A stretch of 64,000 nucleotides of DNA from Acrasis kona (GCA_026419775.2 JAOPGA020001209.1:1-64000); one strand, 5' to 3'; counted from the first letter of the stretch, positions 24,411 to 35,721 are shown. Notes: generated by a model not told the origin, from the sequence alone. Numbers and translations: made by a program.

Positions 24411-27125
24411 CTACTCTAACTCCAGTGGTACCAAGAGTAATTGAAAGGTACTAAATGAAGAACGTACCGTTGAAAAAGAAACGTTCAAGCAACTCCCACA
24501 GAATTTTCGTGAGCGCAGATTCTCACTTTCGAAGACTCTGAAAAAAAGGAAGTCTGTTCTGCAAAAAAACATTAGAAGGAATGTGTATTCAAGCACCCCA
24601 ACCCATGTTGACATGCCGTTGGAACTGTTCAAACATACATTTAACACCAATTTTCCGTGTAGGGTAGCCGGATTTGGCGGTTCCTCACTGACCTGCAAGT
24701 CGCTTGTGCTGAACATGAAAATGCTCAAATGGCTTTGTATGGTACGTACATGGCGGTTCAAATAGTATTGCTTCTTCAAACATGTGAAGCACAGCATGAA
24801 ATTTAATTGTGTTGGCCTTCAACTTTCCGTAAAGGGAAACAAAATTACTGGCATAACGAGTATGAACTTTTTTGGCAAATAGAATGTCTTCTTTTAACAA
24901 TAGAGAGTGGTACATTATACGGTAATATATAAGATGATCCATCCAATTGAAAATGCTCTTTGGAAAGTAGATTATAAAATAAGAGGGGTGATACTTGATA
25001 GAAGCAAGACCAGTTATCACCATCCCAATTTCCCCGATCACTGAATAACTTGAGCTTGTCTTGAAAGCTACTCCGATCAAAGCTCCATTTCACCATCTCT
25101 CTGTCTACTTTCTCATCTGAAATCAATCCCAACTCTATTAGTGCTTCAATATGGCGATCAGATAAGTTACCTAGAACCTATACATGAAAGATATCTGCAG
25201 GACTTTGTTTGTGTACATCAAAGTTATATGGAGCTGTATATAACTTCCAAAACACATTCCTTGTACATCTAATTGAAACTGCCTTGCTCAAAACATCATA
25301 CATCTTACGGTCCGTTATTGTGTTCAGCTTTGCAAACTTGTTTATAGTGTCTTCTACAGTCCTCAACTGTTCTATCTTGTTTTCACAATAGTCTTTATGA
25401 TTGACATAACAAGTACAGCAACCTGTTGTAGCTCTATGTCCCTGTACTCCTGTGGCTTCATCTCTTTCGGGCTGATCTGCTATTATCAAGTGCAAAACTG
25501 GACGCACTAATACATTCTTGTTCAACCCAGCATGCTTTACAACAATACCATCATAGAGTGCTCTCAAGTCCTGCACTGCACCTTGTGCAATTTCATGCAA
25601 ATTTAATTGCTTTGAACCAATACTGTACAGTATCCTACTCTCCATCTTTCCTCGAAACTTGTGGCTAAAGTTTGATATGTCATAATAGCAGCCATAAGCT
25701 TCTCTTGATCTTCCAGCGTTCCTTGATTTATTAAAATGATCAGAAAACCAATTTACTAAAAGCAAGAGAGCACCATCCTTACAATGCATATTCAATAACT
25801 TTTTGTAGTACTCTGTATTGCATATATGATGGACTTTTGACGATGGTTTAGGTACAAATCTCATTTCTTTCACAATTTCGTTTTCACTGAAAAGTCTGGC
25901 AATGTTCTGCTCCAGTGGGTAGTAATTGACCTCCTTTTGATTTACCTCGTAGCTCTTCATTCTAATCGCTGGAAATTGTTGATGTGCCTCTAACTCATTA
26001 TATTTACGTGGATTTAATACTAAATCTTCAGGAATATGAACATTTTGCTCTTTGTTCACAGTGTTGTGTAGGTCTTTCAACTTTGTAATGTCATCTTGAG
26101 TAAATTCGTTTTCGCGATAAAATCGATGCCCCATACCCTCAATGATACTTTTATATGGAAGGATACCATTTGCTGTAGGGGCAGTAACCTTTTTGTACAC
26201 TCTGGTTGTTGTTGCTTCAATGGCTCTCTCATAAATAACATTATCATAACAATCATATTCGTTGACTGATACTGATGACAAAATATCGTATATGTTTTTG
26301 TATTGAGTATTGGATTCTTTTGTCTCACGTAGAGGTACAGGTTGAATATCAGGCTCATCTTCTCTAGTAAATTCACTTTCTGCCTTCAGCTTGTATAAAT
26401 AATCAACAATTGCTCCAATTAATATATCATGGTTTTGGTTAAAAGCAGTTTGCATGTCCATTTTAATTAAAGGGTAACAGCTCTTCCCAGCATGTGATGT
26501 ATTAATAGTATGTTTTGTGACTACCGACTCTTGAAAATGACAAAATGCTTTGCATGCATTGCAAACATAACTGTGTTTATTACATTTGAGGCATAAGTAT
26601 TGACTAGATTTATCCCCAACCTCAGTTATATCAACAATAATTCCATTACATTTTCCATCATCCTCACGTTTGCATGTCAGCACATTCACAAATAATTTAC
26701 AGTTATGAACAATTGTTTGAGTGGTTCGAAGCATCATGTCCCAATCTTCATCATCAAGGTTAGCAAACTGTGTACTTTGTGTATCATCATGAATGTGGTC
26801 GTCGTCCTCTCTTGTCCTCTTTTTTCCAACTCCACCGATAAGACGATAATGGATCATTACTGTATCTTGGTCGCAAATATTATAGTCGCTCACAACATGA
26901 TCGCATTTGAGGATACAATTGTTATGTGAAACATAAAAATCATCCTTGCTAATATTTAAAGCGTTGCACAAATTGGAGTATATCTTTTTGATTTGTGTTG
27001 TTTTGAATATTGTCATTGAAAATGGCTCCTCGTGTCCATGAACAAATACGAAGATGGGTTCCGAGCAAGCAACATGCGGCTTATTGCACTTTGTTTTTAA
27101 CTTGTTTTATATTTTTTCCTCTCTC
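24411..27125 (-). mobile_element. TNP2/CACTA-like DNA transposon, element 2
   Basis: The extent is set by the transposase coding remnants (24685-27016) plus the short 5' flank up to where the recombinase fragment begins at about 27144. I could not find convincing terminal inverted repeats. The abrupt meeting with the 5'-truncated recombinase suggests that this element inserted into, or was joined to, the Crypton-like element. Confidence 0.55.
24685..27016 (-). pseudogene. TNP2-like transposase with N-terminal ubiquitin-like domain
   Basis: The frame from 27016 to 25178 encodes 612 residues. Residues 1-62 look like a beta-grasp ubiquitin-like domain ending in YRLIGG followed by VGKKR. Then come a Cys/His-rich region (LCLKCNKH, VCNACKAFCH), a long helical part and the transposase core with HAGLNKNVLVRPVLHLIIAD, ER and TGCCTCYVNH. 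The frame reaches PADIFHV and an in-frame TAG, then continues as VLGNLSDRHIEALIELGLIS. After about 25010 the coding signal moves to another frame (KANTIKFHAVLHMFEEAILF, then EHFHVQHKRLAG). This indicates at least one nonsense change and one frame change. Element 1 aligns by eye over the HAGL and CC-x-C region. DNA transposon; the transposase family call is fair. Confidence 0.65.
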
Positions 27126-27143
27126 TTACGTTTAAAAAAATGA

Positions 27144-27933
27144 GTGATCCAAAAATTGGATTCAGATGTGGTCAGCAAATCTAATGTTGAACAGGAACTT
27201 GGTGTTGAAGGAGTTGTTGATGGGAAATTCAAACTTTACAATATCTGTCCGTATCAACTTTTCTTACGTTATCGAGACGCATGTGCTGAAGGTGTTGATA
27301 ACAAGCAACCCACAGGAAGAGTGTGGAGATATTTTGTGTCAACAAAGAATGGAGGATACTTCTCAGAAAAGAAGCAGATTGGTATCAACCCTATACGCAA
27401 TATTTTCAAGGACATCATGACGCATTATGCAAAATTTTTGCCAGACGATGTACAAGAAGAGATTAGGACAGGGAAAATTTGCGAAGCAAGAAGACTGAAA
27501 CTTGGAGCCAATGCTGCGAAAGCAAAAACAGGTTTGGAACGTTATACAAGTCACTCAAGACGCCATTCTCTTGCAACATTTATGGTATCTGCAGGTTTTA
27601 CAGCTGTGGAAATTCAAGCCATGCTTCGGCATAAAAACACATCCACGTCGCAAGTATACATTGATTCTGAGAAGAATGTTCGTCCAAAGATTGCAAGGAA
27701 AGTGGTATCAGCACTGCAGAATGAGAACCCATTCAAAGACCGAGTTGTACCAAAAGCGGTAGCGTCGTCTTCGAAAGATGATTAACCTAATATCGATTCT
27801 GATGAGGACGAAATTGATGTTAGAGATGTTGATACGGAAATAAACACACCACCCGTACAATAGAAAGAAGTCACTACATTCAGCGGGAAGAAGATTGTAT
27901 TCAATAACTGTCATTTTACTAATGTACAGTTCT
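27144..27933 (+). pseudogene. Crypton-like tyrosine recombinase fragment
   Basis: The open frame 27144-27785 has no ATG at its start. It carries the C-terminal catalytic half of a tyrosine recombinase: TSHSRRHSLATFMVSAGF (the H-x-x-R box), the IQAMLRHKNTS histidine region and the nucleophile in SQVYID. Upstream, NICPYQLFLRYRD and QIGINPIRNIFKDIM match the spacing in Cryptons. The same frame continues past a TAA (27783-27785) to a TAG (27861-27863). It then reaches a natural-looking end, GKKIVFNNCHFTNVQF and TAA at 27931-27933, so two nonsense changes have accumulated in the tail. No reverse transcriptase is nearby, which favours Crypton over a DIRS element. Confidence 0.65.
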
Positions 27934-28170
27934 AACATTACAATAAAATGTGTTTTGTAACAAAATCCGAGTGAGGTCCAGGTGAAGATTCCATAATCCG
28001 TCCAATAGAATTTCACGGATTCTGCGGAAGCTCTCTGCGGAAATGTCTGGGAATTGTAAAAACTCAAAATTTAATACAAGTTTACCATTTTTTTCACCAT
28101 ATATGGGGTTTACAATGGGGAAAGTAAGAGACAAAATATTCGAAATGCCGGAACTAAAAAAAAACAACAA

Positions 28171-28797
28171 CATGCCTCCCTCAAAAAAAAGCAATAGAAA
28201 GATCACACCCACTAAAGCCAAAGAGGCGTCTGTTTTATTTGATGACCTCAGCGCTTAGAACTTGAGAAAATTCAGGTATCGCCCACACCCTCTGTTGGAT
28301 CAACAGTCCTCACAGAAGAAATGAAGCAGCACATAGAGAGGTGCATTCAAAATTCGATCACTGCTGCAATTCCTAGTATAGTTTTAGGCACTCTGTACTT
28401 CACTAACGAATGGGTTGGGGTTGGAAATTTAGCGAAGACCGGCTTCAAGACCCTAAATCACGGTATTGAAAAGACTGTAGTCAACGTCCTTAACAATTGT
28501 GACTACGATATAGAATCAACAGAAGGCAAGGAAAAATACAGGCAGCAGGTATTGTCCGATTTGAAAAAGAAGTACTCTATTTTGTTAAAGGACGATGATA
28601 CTTTCGACCGTGGTGTAAGGGAAATGATCAGTAACACCATGAAGGAAAAAAAGAGGCAGTGCAAGACGAACAAAATTAATTTAAAGGGAATTGATCGAGC
28701 AAAGTTGCAGAAGATGGTGGAGCAATTACGAAAGGAGGATGCGGAGGAGAAGGAAAAGGAGAAGAGTGACACAGACGTTGAGGATGATGAAAAATAA
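28171..28797 (+). pseudogene. Unrecognised small basic/acidic gene, probably broken
   Basis: A first segment begins MPPSKKSNRKITPTKAKEAS. A second frame covers the rest, with its first ATG at 28321 and about 158 residues after it. The open frame before that ATG reads LELEKIQVSPTPSVGST, which suggests one break between the two parts. The second part has a short hydrophobic segment (AIPSIVLGTLYFT), a helical basic region rich in Lys/Arg (KEKKRQCKTNKINLKG) and a Glu/Lys/Asp tail. The stop lies in AATAAA. I do not recognise the family. Position suggests cargo or an accessory gene of a mobile element. Confidence 0.4.
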
Positions 28798-28879
28798 ACA
28801 TCGAATTTGTATAATTTATTTTGTATTATTGCGACAAATGCTGAGTGTTGTACACCTCATCAAAACAGTGGTAAACTCT

Positions 28880-29040
28880 TGAAATAATTAGTGGATACCA
28901 CCAGTGTGCACCACTTCTCTTGCTCCACTTTTTAAATAATTCGTGTCTACCACCAACCCAAATTCCCACAGGGTGGTGGACACTTTCTGAACGAAAATTT
29001 AAGGATTTTGGTGGTCAACACTGAATACTTCCCCTATTAG
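28880..29040. repeat. Cluster of short inverted and direct ACCACC/GGTGGT repeats
   Basis: Repeats of the type GTGGATACCACC, GTGTCTACCACC and GGGTGGTGGACAC crowd this stretch. The arms 28943-28959 and 28971-28983 can pair into a 12-13 bp hairpin with an 11-base loop. It may be the terminal part of a small element or a decayed one. No function is supported. Confidence 0.45.
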
Positions 29041-29184
29041 ATGGACTACATAAAAGCTATGATCCTGTACAGCCCCAAGTACAACTCTGACGACGAGGGG
29101 ATATTTCTCGATGGACTTGAAGGATTGTATGAGTGCATCAAAAAACCAAACATTCAAAGAGCATATCTACATACTTTGACTTGA
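29041..29184 (+). CDS. Small hypothetical frame, 47 residues
   Basis: A short ATG-to-TGA frame (MDYIKAMILYSPKYNSDDEG and onward) lies at the right edge of the mobile island. It reads like a folded peptide but has no recognised domain and no AATAAA at its stop. It could be the end or start of a broken element gene. Confidence 0.2.
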   Translation: MDYIKAMILYSPKYNSDDEGIFLDGLEGLYECIKKPNIQRAYLHTLT

Positions 29185-29525
29185 AATGATATATAAAAGA
29201 ATTTTTAGAACTAATCATACTTCAAGTCTTGACAACAACGATTTATTACAAATTATACAAATAATCATGTGCTGCACTACCCAATACATCATCGCTTACG
29301 AAAATAGATTGTCTCCTTCTATTAGTATCTCTGTTGCTTATTACTATAGATTCATGGTTGACTAAGTTCTTCTCTAACAAAACATCCAAGGGCAAAAATC
29401 TTCCACTATGTCTGGCTGGTCTAGATTCTCCGTAAGTACCAGTGACAGCAATGTTTATAGGTGCATCTACTGGAGGAGAGGATATTTGTGTCGAGGGAAG
29501 ACTAGTTGCGCGACAGTGAATGTGA

Positions 29526-30341
29526 CTAGGTGTTGGTGGTGATATTACTTTTGAAACAGTCTTGTTGTAGTTGGTTAACAACTACGTTATTCCTATCGAC
29601 GCCAACTTGGAAAGTGTGAAGTTGGGAACAGTCGGTGGGTGTTGTGACTGAAACACTTCTTTGTTCTCCACTCTCGTAAATGGCCGTAACAATTACCCGA
29701 AGAGGTCGATGGTTTGCTTGTAATGTAGTTATGGATCCAGGCGACTCAACATCAAACGTCTGAGAATTCTGCATGCTCTCGAAAACATCCGAAGTGAGGC
29801 TGCAAGACGATCTGTTAGAAGCAGAGGAACAAACGGAATTCTTTGTGCTAACGTCCACATAATTTTGAAAGATTGTCTCAGGCTTAATTGGTCCAGGTAA
29901 ACTTTTGTGAGCTGCCCTCATGGCTCTTTGACTCCTTTGTGGTTGTTCTTCGCACTCAATTCCAAGTCTAGTACACCTCGCGCAAGGTCTAGCCTCCTCA
30001 CACGCTGCATGTGATCTGTTACAGCCAGCACATGCTCTCGATAATCTGGGCTTCCTTCTCCTCACATCCAGGGATACATTTGCCGAGGATATATTGGTGT
30101 GTAAAAAGTTGGTATCATGATTAACTTCATTTTCAAAAATAGTGAAGATATCATCGGATAACTTCCTCTTCCTAGGCGACGTGTTCGATTGTGAGTTATT
30201 GTTCGATTGCTCAGAGATGGCGTTCAAATGTTCGTACAGCTCGCTTTCAATAGAACGCGACCTCTTGAACGGCCTCTCTTCATATTGAAGATTACTTGTT
30301 GAGTACATGTACGTTTCTTTCAACAGATTTGACATTGACAT
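29526..30341 (-). CDS. Zn2Cys6 (Gal4-type) transcription factor
   Basis: From the first ATG (30341) about 271 residues follow. A basic patch (RKRK, then RRRKPRLSR) precedes a zinc binuclear cluster with spacing C-x2-C-x6-C-x6-C-x2-C-x6-C (ACAGCNRSHAACEEARPCAR and on to LGIEC). Such factors bind CGG half-sites and are known mainly from fungi and some amoebae. A likely beta-rich patch follows (RVIVTAIYESGEQRSVSV). The frame stops at a TAG at 29526. An overlapping minus-strand frame then stays open to 29246 (THE block ending GSAAHDYLYNL), so a C-terminal intron near 29530-29600 is likely, though I could not fix its ends. A sequence resembling a 3' splice site (ATTTCAG) just upstream of the ATG hints at another 5' exon. 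Confidence 0.75.
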   Translation of the reverse strand: MSMSNLLKETYMYSTSNLQYEERPFKRSRSIESELYEHLNAISEQSNNNSQSNTSPRKRKLSDDIFTIFENEVNHDTNFLHTNISSANVSLDVRRRKPRLSRACAGCNRSHAACEEARPCARCTRLGIECEEQPQRSQRAMRAAHKSLPGPIKPETIFQNYVDVSTKNSVCSSASNRSSCSLTSDVFESMQNSQTFDVESPGSITTLQANHRPLRVIVTAIYESGEQRSVSVTTPTDCSQLHTFQVGVDRNNVVVNQLQQDCFKSNITTNT

Positions 30342-30451
30342 TTGGTCGGTCCGTTTTAAGAAGTCACTGAAATGGATTTTTAAAGATATCACACGTCAAC
30401 GTCGTTACATAACAATCGTTTAATGTACAATTATAATCACACATATATAGA

Positions 30452-33400
30452 CTACAATTTTATATTCTCCTCAAAAGCTCTAAGCAGCGACTGAGCCAAC
30501 TCCTTCACCAACACTGCCTTCTCATCCTTGATGATGTTCTTAATCACCGGATACAAATCGTTCATGATGCGCTTCGGATGTTCGCTCCACTTGTACAAGC
30601 TCTGCACAATCTTCAACTGAGTCACCCTCATCAACACGTCAGGTGCCTTCGCCTGCAACGCCTGTTTCAACACCTTGACAAACTCTGCTCTGCCCGATAA
30701 CACCCTGGTCATCTTGACGCTGGCGTTCAACATGGCCTGCAAAGGCTGCAACATGCTGTTCAACATGTTTTGTTCTCTAGCAGGAATGTGCTCGAATACA
30801 TTCACCATAAAATCTACGTTGTTGCTCTTGCACAGCTCGTCTTGCACTCGTTGAGGCTCTTCGGTCATCCATTCCCTGAGTGCCTCCAGCGCATTGACCT
30901 GCCATCCGTTCACGTTCATCAAGTGCTTCACGTAGAACTGTACGCCATTGTGTTGCCACAATAGTTGTCGCGTCCTTGATCCAGTGTGTGCCAGGTCACA
31001 ATACATGTTGAGAGCAAAGTGCTTGAGCGGAGAATTGCTGGAGATCATGTACTGTAGTTCGGGTATGATTCCCGCCAATGCCGCCTTTTCTTGTCTCTCC
31101 TTGTTGACCCTGCACAAACTGAACAGAGCGGATATGATTTGATTGCTAAAGTCGTTCTGACGCAACGACAACAATCCCACCAATCTTGCAATCGCCCCGC
31201 TGGATTCGAAATTTGCAAATGTGGATGGATCTAATGCTAAATTCTTTATGCATTTGATCATGTTTAATTTGTGATTTGGCGGTAAATTTTCCAAACAATT
31301 AAAGAATTTGTTCAAATTACCAGGTTGAGCGGTGCGTGCCTTCACGCTGCTGTCGCTGTCGCTGAACAATAACAAAATACTCATCACCTTGTCCAAATAA
31401 AAATGAGATTGTGGATCGTTCGAAATGGTCAAATTGAGCATCACATCGCTCAATCGACTCATCAGATTACATTTGCTAAATAATCTACAAAAGTCATTTT
31501 TGGGCGTTCTCGTCTTCTTTTCGGGAATGTTGAACACTTGCATCACCGCATCGATTGCATTGTAAATCATGTCCTTGATCACTTCGAAATGTTGACGATT
31601 GTCATGAATCAAAAACTCTACGAGCACCGGTAATCCTCTACAAGCGATGAACATTTGTAAAGTGAGCGCCGAAGTGTTGCACATGGCGCTGATGAATATA
31701 CAAGCTTGTTTTCTAATGTCCACGCTATAAGAAGGATTACTAAACCTCATGACTTGTGGCAGAGCTCCGACGAGGCACAACGTCTCTCTGAACGCAATGT
31801 TTTCTTTGAGGTATTGAATGTCGTAATCGTTGGTGAGGTGATTTACTAATTGAAGAGTCGCCAAAATCACATCGGGCGCTTCTACTCCCAACATGTCCAT
31901 GATGGGCAATACGCCATGATGTTGAGTCAATTTGGATTTCATTTGTGGATGTTGTTTGAAAATTTCGACCAATCCATGACAAGCCTCCAATTGTACTTTT
32001 TCATCTCCATCAGGATTTAATTTTGAAATCAAATCGCTGACTTGTTTTTCTAAACGTAATTGTTCTTGTTCCATTGGATTCGCTTCAATTTCGATATCTC
32101 CGAACGATGACTCTAGAATGTCTTGGAACACATCTTCGTCGTTATCAATGTCATCCAAATTGGTACTTTCCATTCTGGCAATTAATTTTTCTGCCAAATT
32201 ATCTCCTGTTAAATCCAAATCACCAAAATCATCGACCAAGTCATCATCGTCACGATCCACAAAATCATTCAATGTCTTTTTTTGTGACTTGTTGCCATTG
32301 TTATTGTTGTTGTTGTTGTTGATGGGTTGGTGACTTCCTTTATCTAATTTGAGCGGTGGACCGCGTGGTTCCGGTGTTTCTCCGTCGCTCCATCCTCCGC
32401 TGTCTTCATCCGAGAATGTCTTTTTGGAAGATTCTAATTTTAATGGGGCGCGACGAGGTGCCGGTTCTGCAGATTCTCCATCGCTCCATCCTCCGCTATC
32501 TTCGTCCGAGAATGCTTTTTTGATTGGTTGTTGTGGTCGGGGAGTGCCGCTCGGTGGTGCTAATTTCAAAGTGGGCACATCATCATCGGTGATTCGGAAC
32601 GAAATGTTGTTGTGATCGATTCCACTGGATTGTCTGGTAATCTTGCTGTTAATGTCCGGTAACTCCGGCCAATTCTCTTCTTCTTCGTCTTCGTTCCATT
32701 TTTTTAAATTTTGTTTGATGGCCTCCGTTTGTACGGTGGATTGAGGTCTTGGATCGACGGGGACGGTTATGCCAATGCTCATGCGCGTACTTAATTGTTT
32801 CATCAAATGATCTCCTTGTTGACTGTTGCGTTGTTGAATTGCATTTTTGATCCAAACGTGTTTCAAGAGCTGTGTGGCGGAGTTACGTAAATTGGGATCC
32901 TTTTGGAAACATTTTAGTAGAAAATCTTTACATGCCTGTCAACGTTAAAAAAATGAATGTGAAAAATTTAACATACGGGTGAGATTTTTGGAGGTAGCGG
33001 AGGATGTTCGTCCTCTACGATTCTGTAGAGTGCAGGCATGGGATCTAGAGTGAAATATGGAGGTTCACCACCAGTTAGTAGTTCGATCACGGTGGCTCCT
33101 ACGGACCATACGTCTGATGCTGGTGTCGCTGGATTGAGTTCGATAATTTCAGGTGCCACTGTGAGGGATTAGAAAAAATTGAAAAATGGAACATACTCCA
33201 ATAAGGTGTTCCGACTGGATTAGAGCCATCTGCTTCTTGAAGTGTACTTGCCACACCAAAATCAGCCAACTTGATCTCTCCTGATTTTGTCTTTAAAATA
33301 TTTGCTCCCTTAATGTCTCTATGTATGACACCTTCTGAGTGAAGATATTCTAATCCTTCCAAAACCTGTGATGTGAAATGTGCAATGAGTTTTTCGTTCA

Positions 33401-33894
33401 ATGGTCCAATCTCTCCGCATAAATCTAAAAGCGATCCACTCTCCATCAATCTATGAAATGAGTTAAAAAGATGGACAAAGCAACAAAAGAACGTACTCCA
33501 TGATGATGTATAATTTTGTTTTTGATTGCTTGTGGTCAATGTACTTGACGATGCGATCATGGTTTAGTTTTTTCAAAAGATTGATTTCTCCCTTTATATG
33601 ATATTAGCAGGTGGTAATGCACGTGAGAGCATACGTGAATGTTATCTATTTTTTCTTTATCACACTTTTTCAAAGATACTTGCTTAAGAGCGACAATTTC
33701 TCCTGTGTCCAAGCTTGTTCCTTTATATACAGCACCAAAACCACCACGACCTAGTAGTTCTGATAAAATGTAGTTTCCAACCGTTCGCTTCTCCTTCTTT
33801 TTGTCATGATCCTTTGATTTTGACTTCTTTTTCTTCTTTTCGGTCCCTTCACTAAAAACATTAAATACGTTGAAGCACGCGCGACATACGTCAT
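30452..33894 (-). CDS. sepH: SepH/Cdc7/MAP3K-epsilon-type Ser/Thr kinase with ARM repeats
   Basis: There are six exons: 33890-33894, 33635-33851, 33497-33591, 33197-33450, 32977-33158 and 30452-32935. The introns are 38-46 bp and the product is 1,078 residues. The first coding exon is only five bases, ATGAC, and opens [15 protein letters not shown]. The kinase domain covers residues about 28-285 ([62 protein letters not shown]). The phrase [20 protein letters not shown] is diagnostic of the SepH/MAP3K-epsilon family. An acidic, low-complexity linker (GGWSDGE twice) follows, then armadillo-like repeats to the C-terminus. These kinases act in the septation initiation or Hippo-like pathway at mitotic exit and cytokinesis. 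The exon structure is supported by continuous kinase homology. Confidence 0.92.
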
Positions 33895-34335
33895 ATCTTG
33901 TATTCTCAACTAGACCGAAGTTGACTTTAGGTTACAATCTGATTTGACAAGTTCACGTCAAGGGAAGTATGAACGTTTCAATAGTGCAAAGACCTCAATT
34001 AGACTTTGTTTGGGGCTTAATAAATCGCGTTCAAACTGTATAGACAAAGTTGAAATCATATAGAAGTTGCACTTTAAAGAAAATTCTTTTTTTTTGATTT
34101 TTTTTCAAATTCAGACACTGTTCTGGTACACGATAATAATACATCTAAAAAATATTTATGTACTTTATTGATATTCATTGATAGGTTCTAATCTGATCTT
34201 TACTTGAACCTCAGGATTTCTTAACTTATGCATCCAATTTTCTTACCATGTAGATTTGTATTATCTCGGACGTCCTAATATTGTCCAGGAGTTCATATTT
34301 ACAACATTGGGTTTACTGCAAAGCGGCAAACACTC
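33895..34335. promoter_or_regulatory. Divergent intergenic region between the SepH kinase and BBS4
   Basis: This 440-bp gap is the only upstream sequence available to both genes. It is AT-rich with T-runs near 34090-34105. I recognise no defined motif. A BBS4 promoter here would be expected to respond to flagellum formation, but no X-box was identified by eye. Confidence 0.4.
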
Positions 34336-35721
34336 ATGTCCACAATGGTCTCTATTGGGAAATTTGATTATTTGAATGAGCCACAATCAGATACATTTAA
34401 TCCTAAGATTGAGTCTGATAAAGAAAAAAGGAATTGGATGATACATATGTTATACATTAGACACGACTATGTAGAGTGTCTAAAGGTGATAGAGGAGCAA
34501 TTACAGTCTTGCCAAGGATTATGTGAATACGCAATTTATGTAAAAGCTTTGATCTTGAGACAAAAAGGAAAGATTCAAGACAGCTTATCATTATTCCAAG
34601 CTACCGTGATGCTAAACTCAAACAATCCTGCCAACCTAAAACAAGTTGGGAGAAGCTATTTCCTTTTAGGAAGAGTGAGCGAAGCCATAGAATGTTTTGA
34701 CGAGGCACAAAAACTTTCTCCTGAGGATTGGGTATGATTAATTCTTACATTCTTTTTATTATGTTTAGGAAATTTGGTTCAATAAAGGTCTATGCTTTGG
34801 GAGCGCGAAACAATATGACGTTGCAGAAGATTGCTTAATTCGTTCCAATTCTATACAACGACACGATGCCACATACATTGAACTTGGTAAAATTTACATT
34901 CAACAGGAGAAGTTTAGAGAAGCTATCGACATTTATATTGAGGCCCTAGAGTAAGTTCAAAACGAGCTTGTATTATTAATGATTAGCTATTCTCCTGAGA
35001 ATTCAGAATTATTAACAACAGTTGGTCTACTCTACCTCAGAGTTGGAGACAACTTTAAGGCTTTTGAATATCTTGGTAACTCTCTCACTCACGATCCTAA
35101 AAACCCAAAAGTAAGTCTTTTTAGATACCACCTGACTTAATCATTCAGACAATTTTGGCAACAGGAAGTATAATTCAGGATCATAGCGAAAACGATGTAG
35201 CATTAAGCAAATACCGCATTGCAGCTGTACATACGCCTAATTCTGCTCAACTTTGGAATAACATTGGTATGTGTTTTTTTGGTAAAGTAAATTATGTGGC
35301 CGCTATTGCTTGTTTAAAGAGGGCGCTGTACTTAGCTCCATTTGAATGGATTATAGCTTATAATTTGGGATTAGTCCATTTAAATACTGGTCAATATGCA
35401 TCTGCTTTCCATTATTTCAGTGCTTCTATCAATTTAAAACCGGATTTTGCAAGCTCATACATGTACCTAGCAATTACATTAAGTAGGTTAGATGACTTTG
35501 ATAATGCTTGTACCGCGTATGAAAAAGCAATTGAGATGGAGAGCGACCACATGTTTGAATTAAATTATGCTATTACTCTTTACAACCATGACGACTTTGA
35601 CTCGGCTAGACATCATTTGTTGCAGTTTGAAAGATTATTTTCAGAGTTGGACGAAGAGGAAAGAGAAGCCGAACAGAATGTGTTAGAGACAAGACAGAGA
35701 TTATCTGCTGCTTTAGCTTAG
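34336..35721 (+). CDS. BBS4: BBS4, BBSome TPR subunit
   Basis: Four exons (34336-34731, 34769-34950, 34987-35110 and 35149-35721) with introns of 36-38 bp encode 424 residues. The chain is almost entirely TPR repeats. Diagnostic BBS4 phrases are [60 protein letters not shown] and the following [23 protein letters not shown]4 is a subunit of the BBSome, which with intraflagellar transport carries membrane proteins in and out of cilia. Its presence implies a flagellated stage or recent ancestry. The gene is divergent from the SepH kinase gene. The TAG stop is followed 12 bases later by AATAAA. Confidence 0.93.

Noticed and set aside
18423-25177. Reassigned TAG codon (read as Gln) in this organism
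   Set aside because: Beta-tubulin, Aurora, BBS4 and the SepH kinase all end naturally at TAG.
27144-27785. DIRS-type retroelement for the tyrosine recombinase
   Set aside because: No reverse transcriptase or RNase H coding sense is visible nearby, and the recombinase context fits a Crypton.
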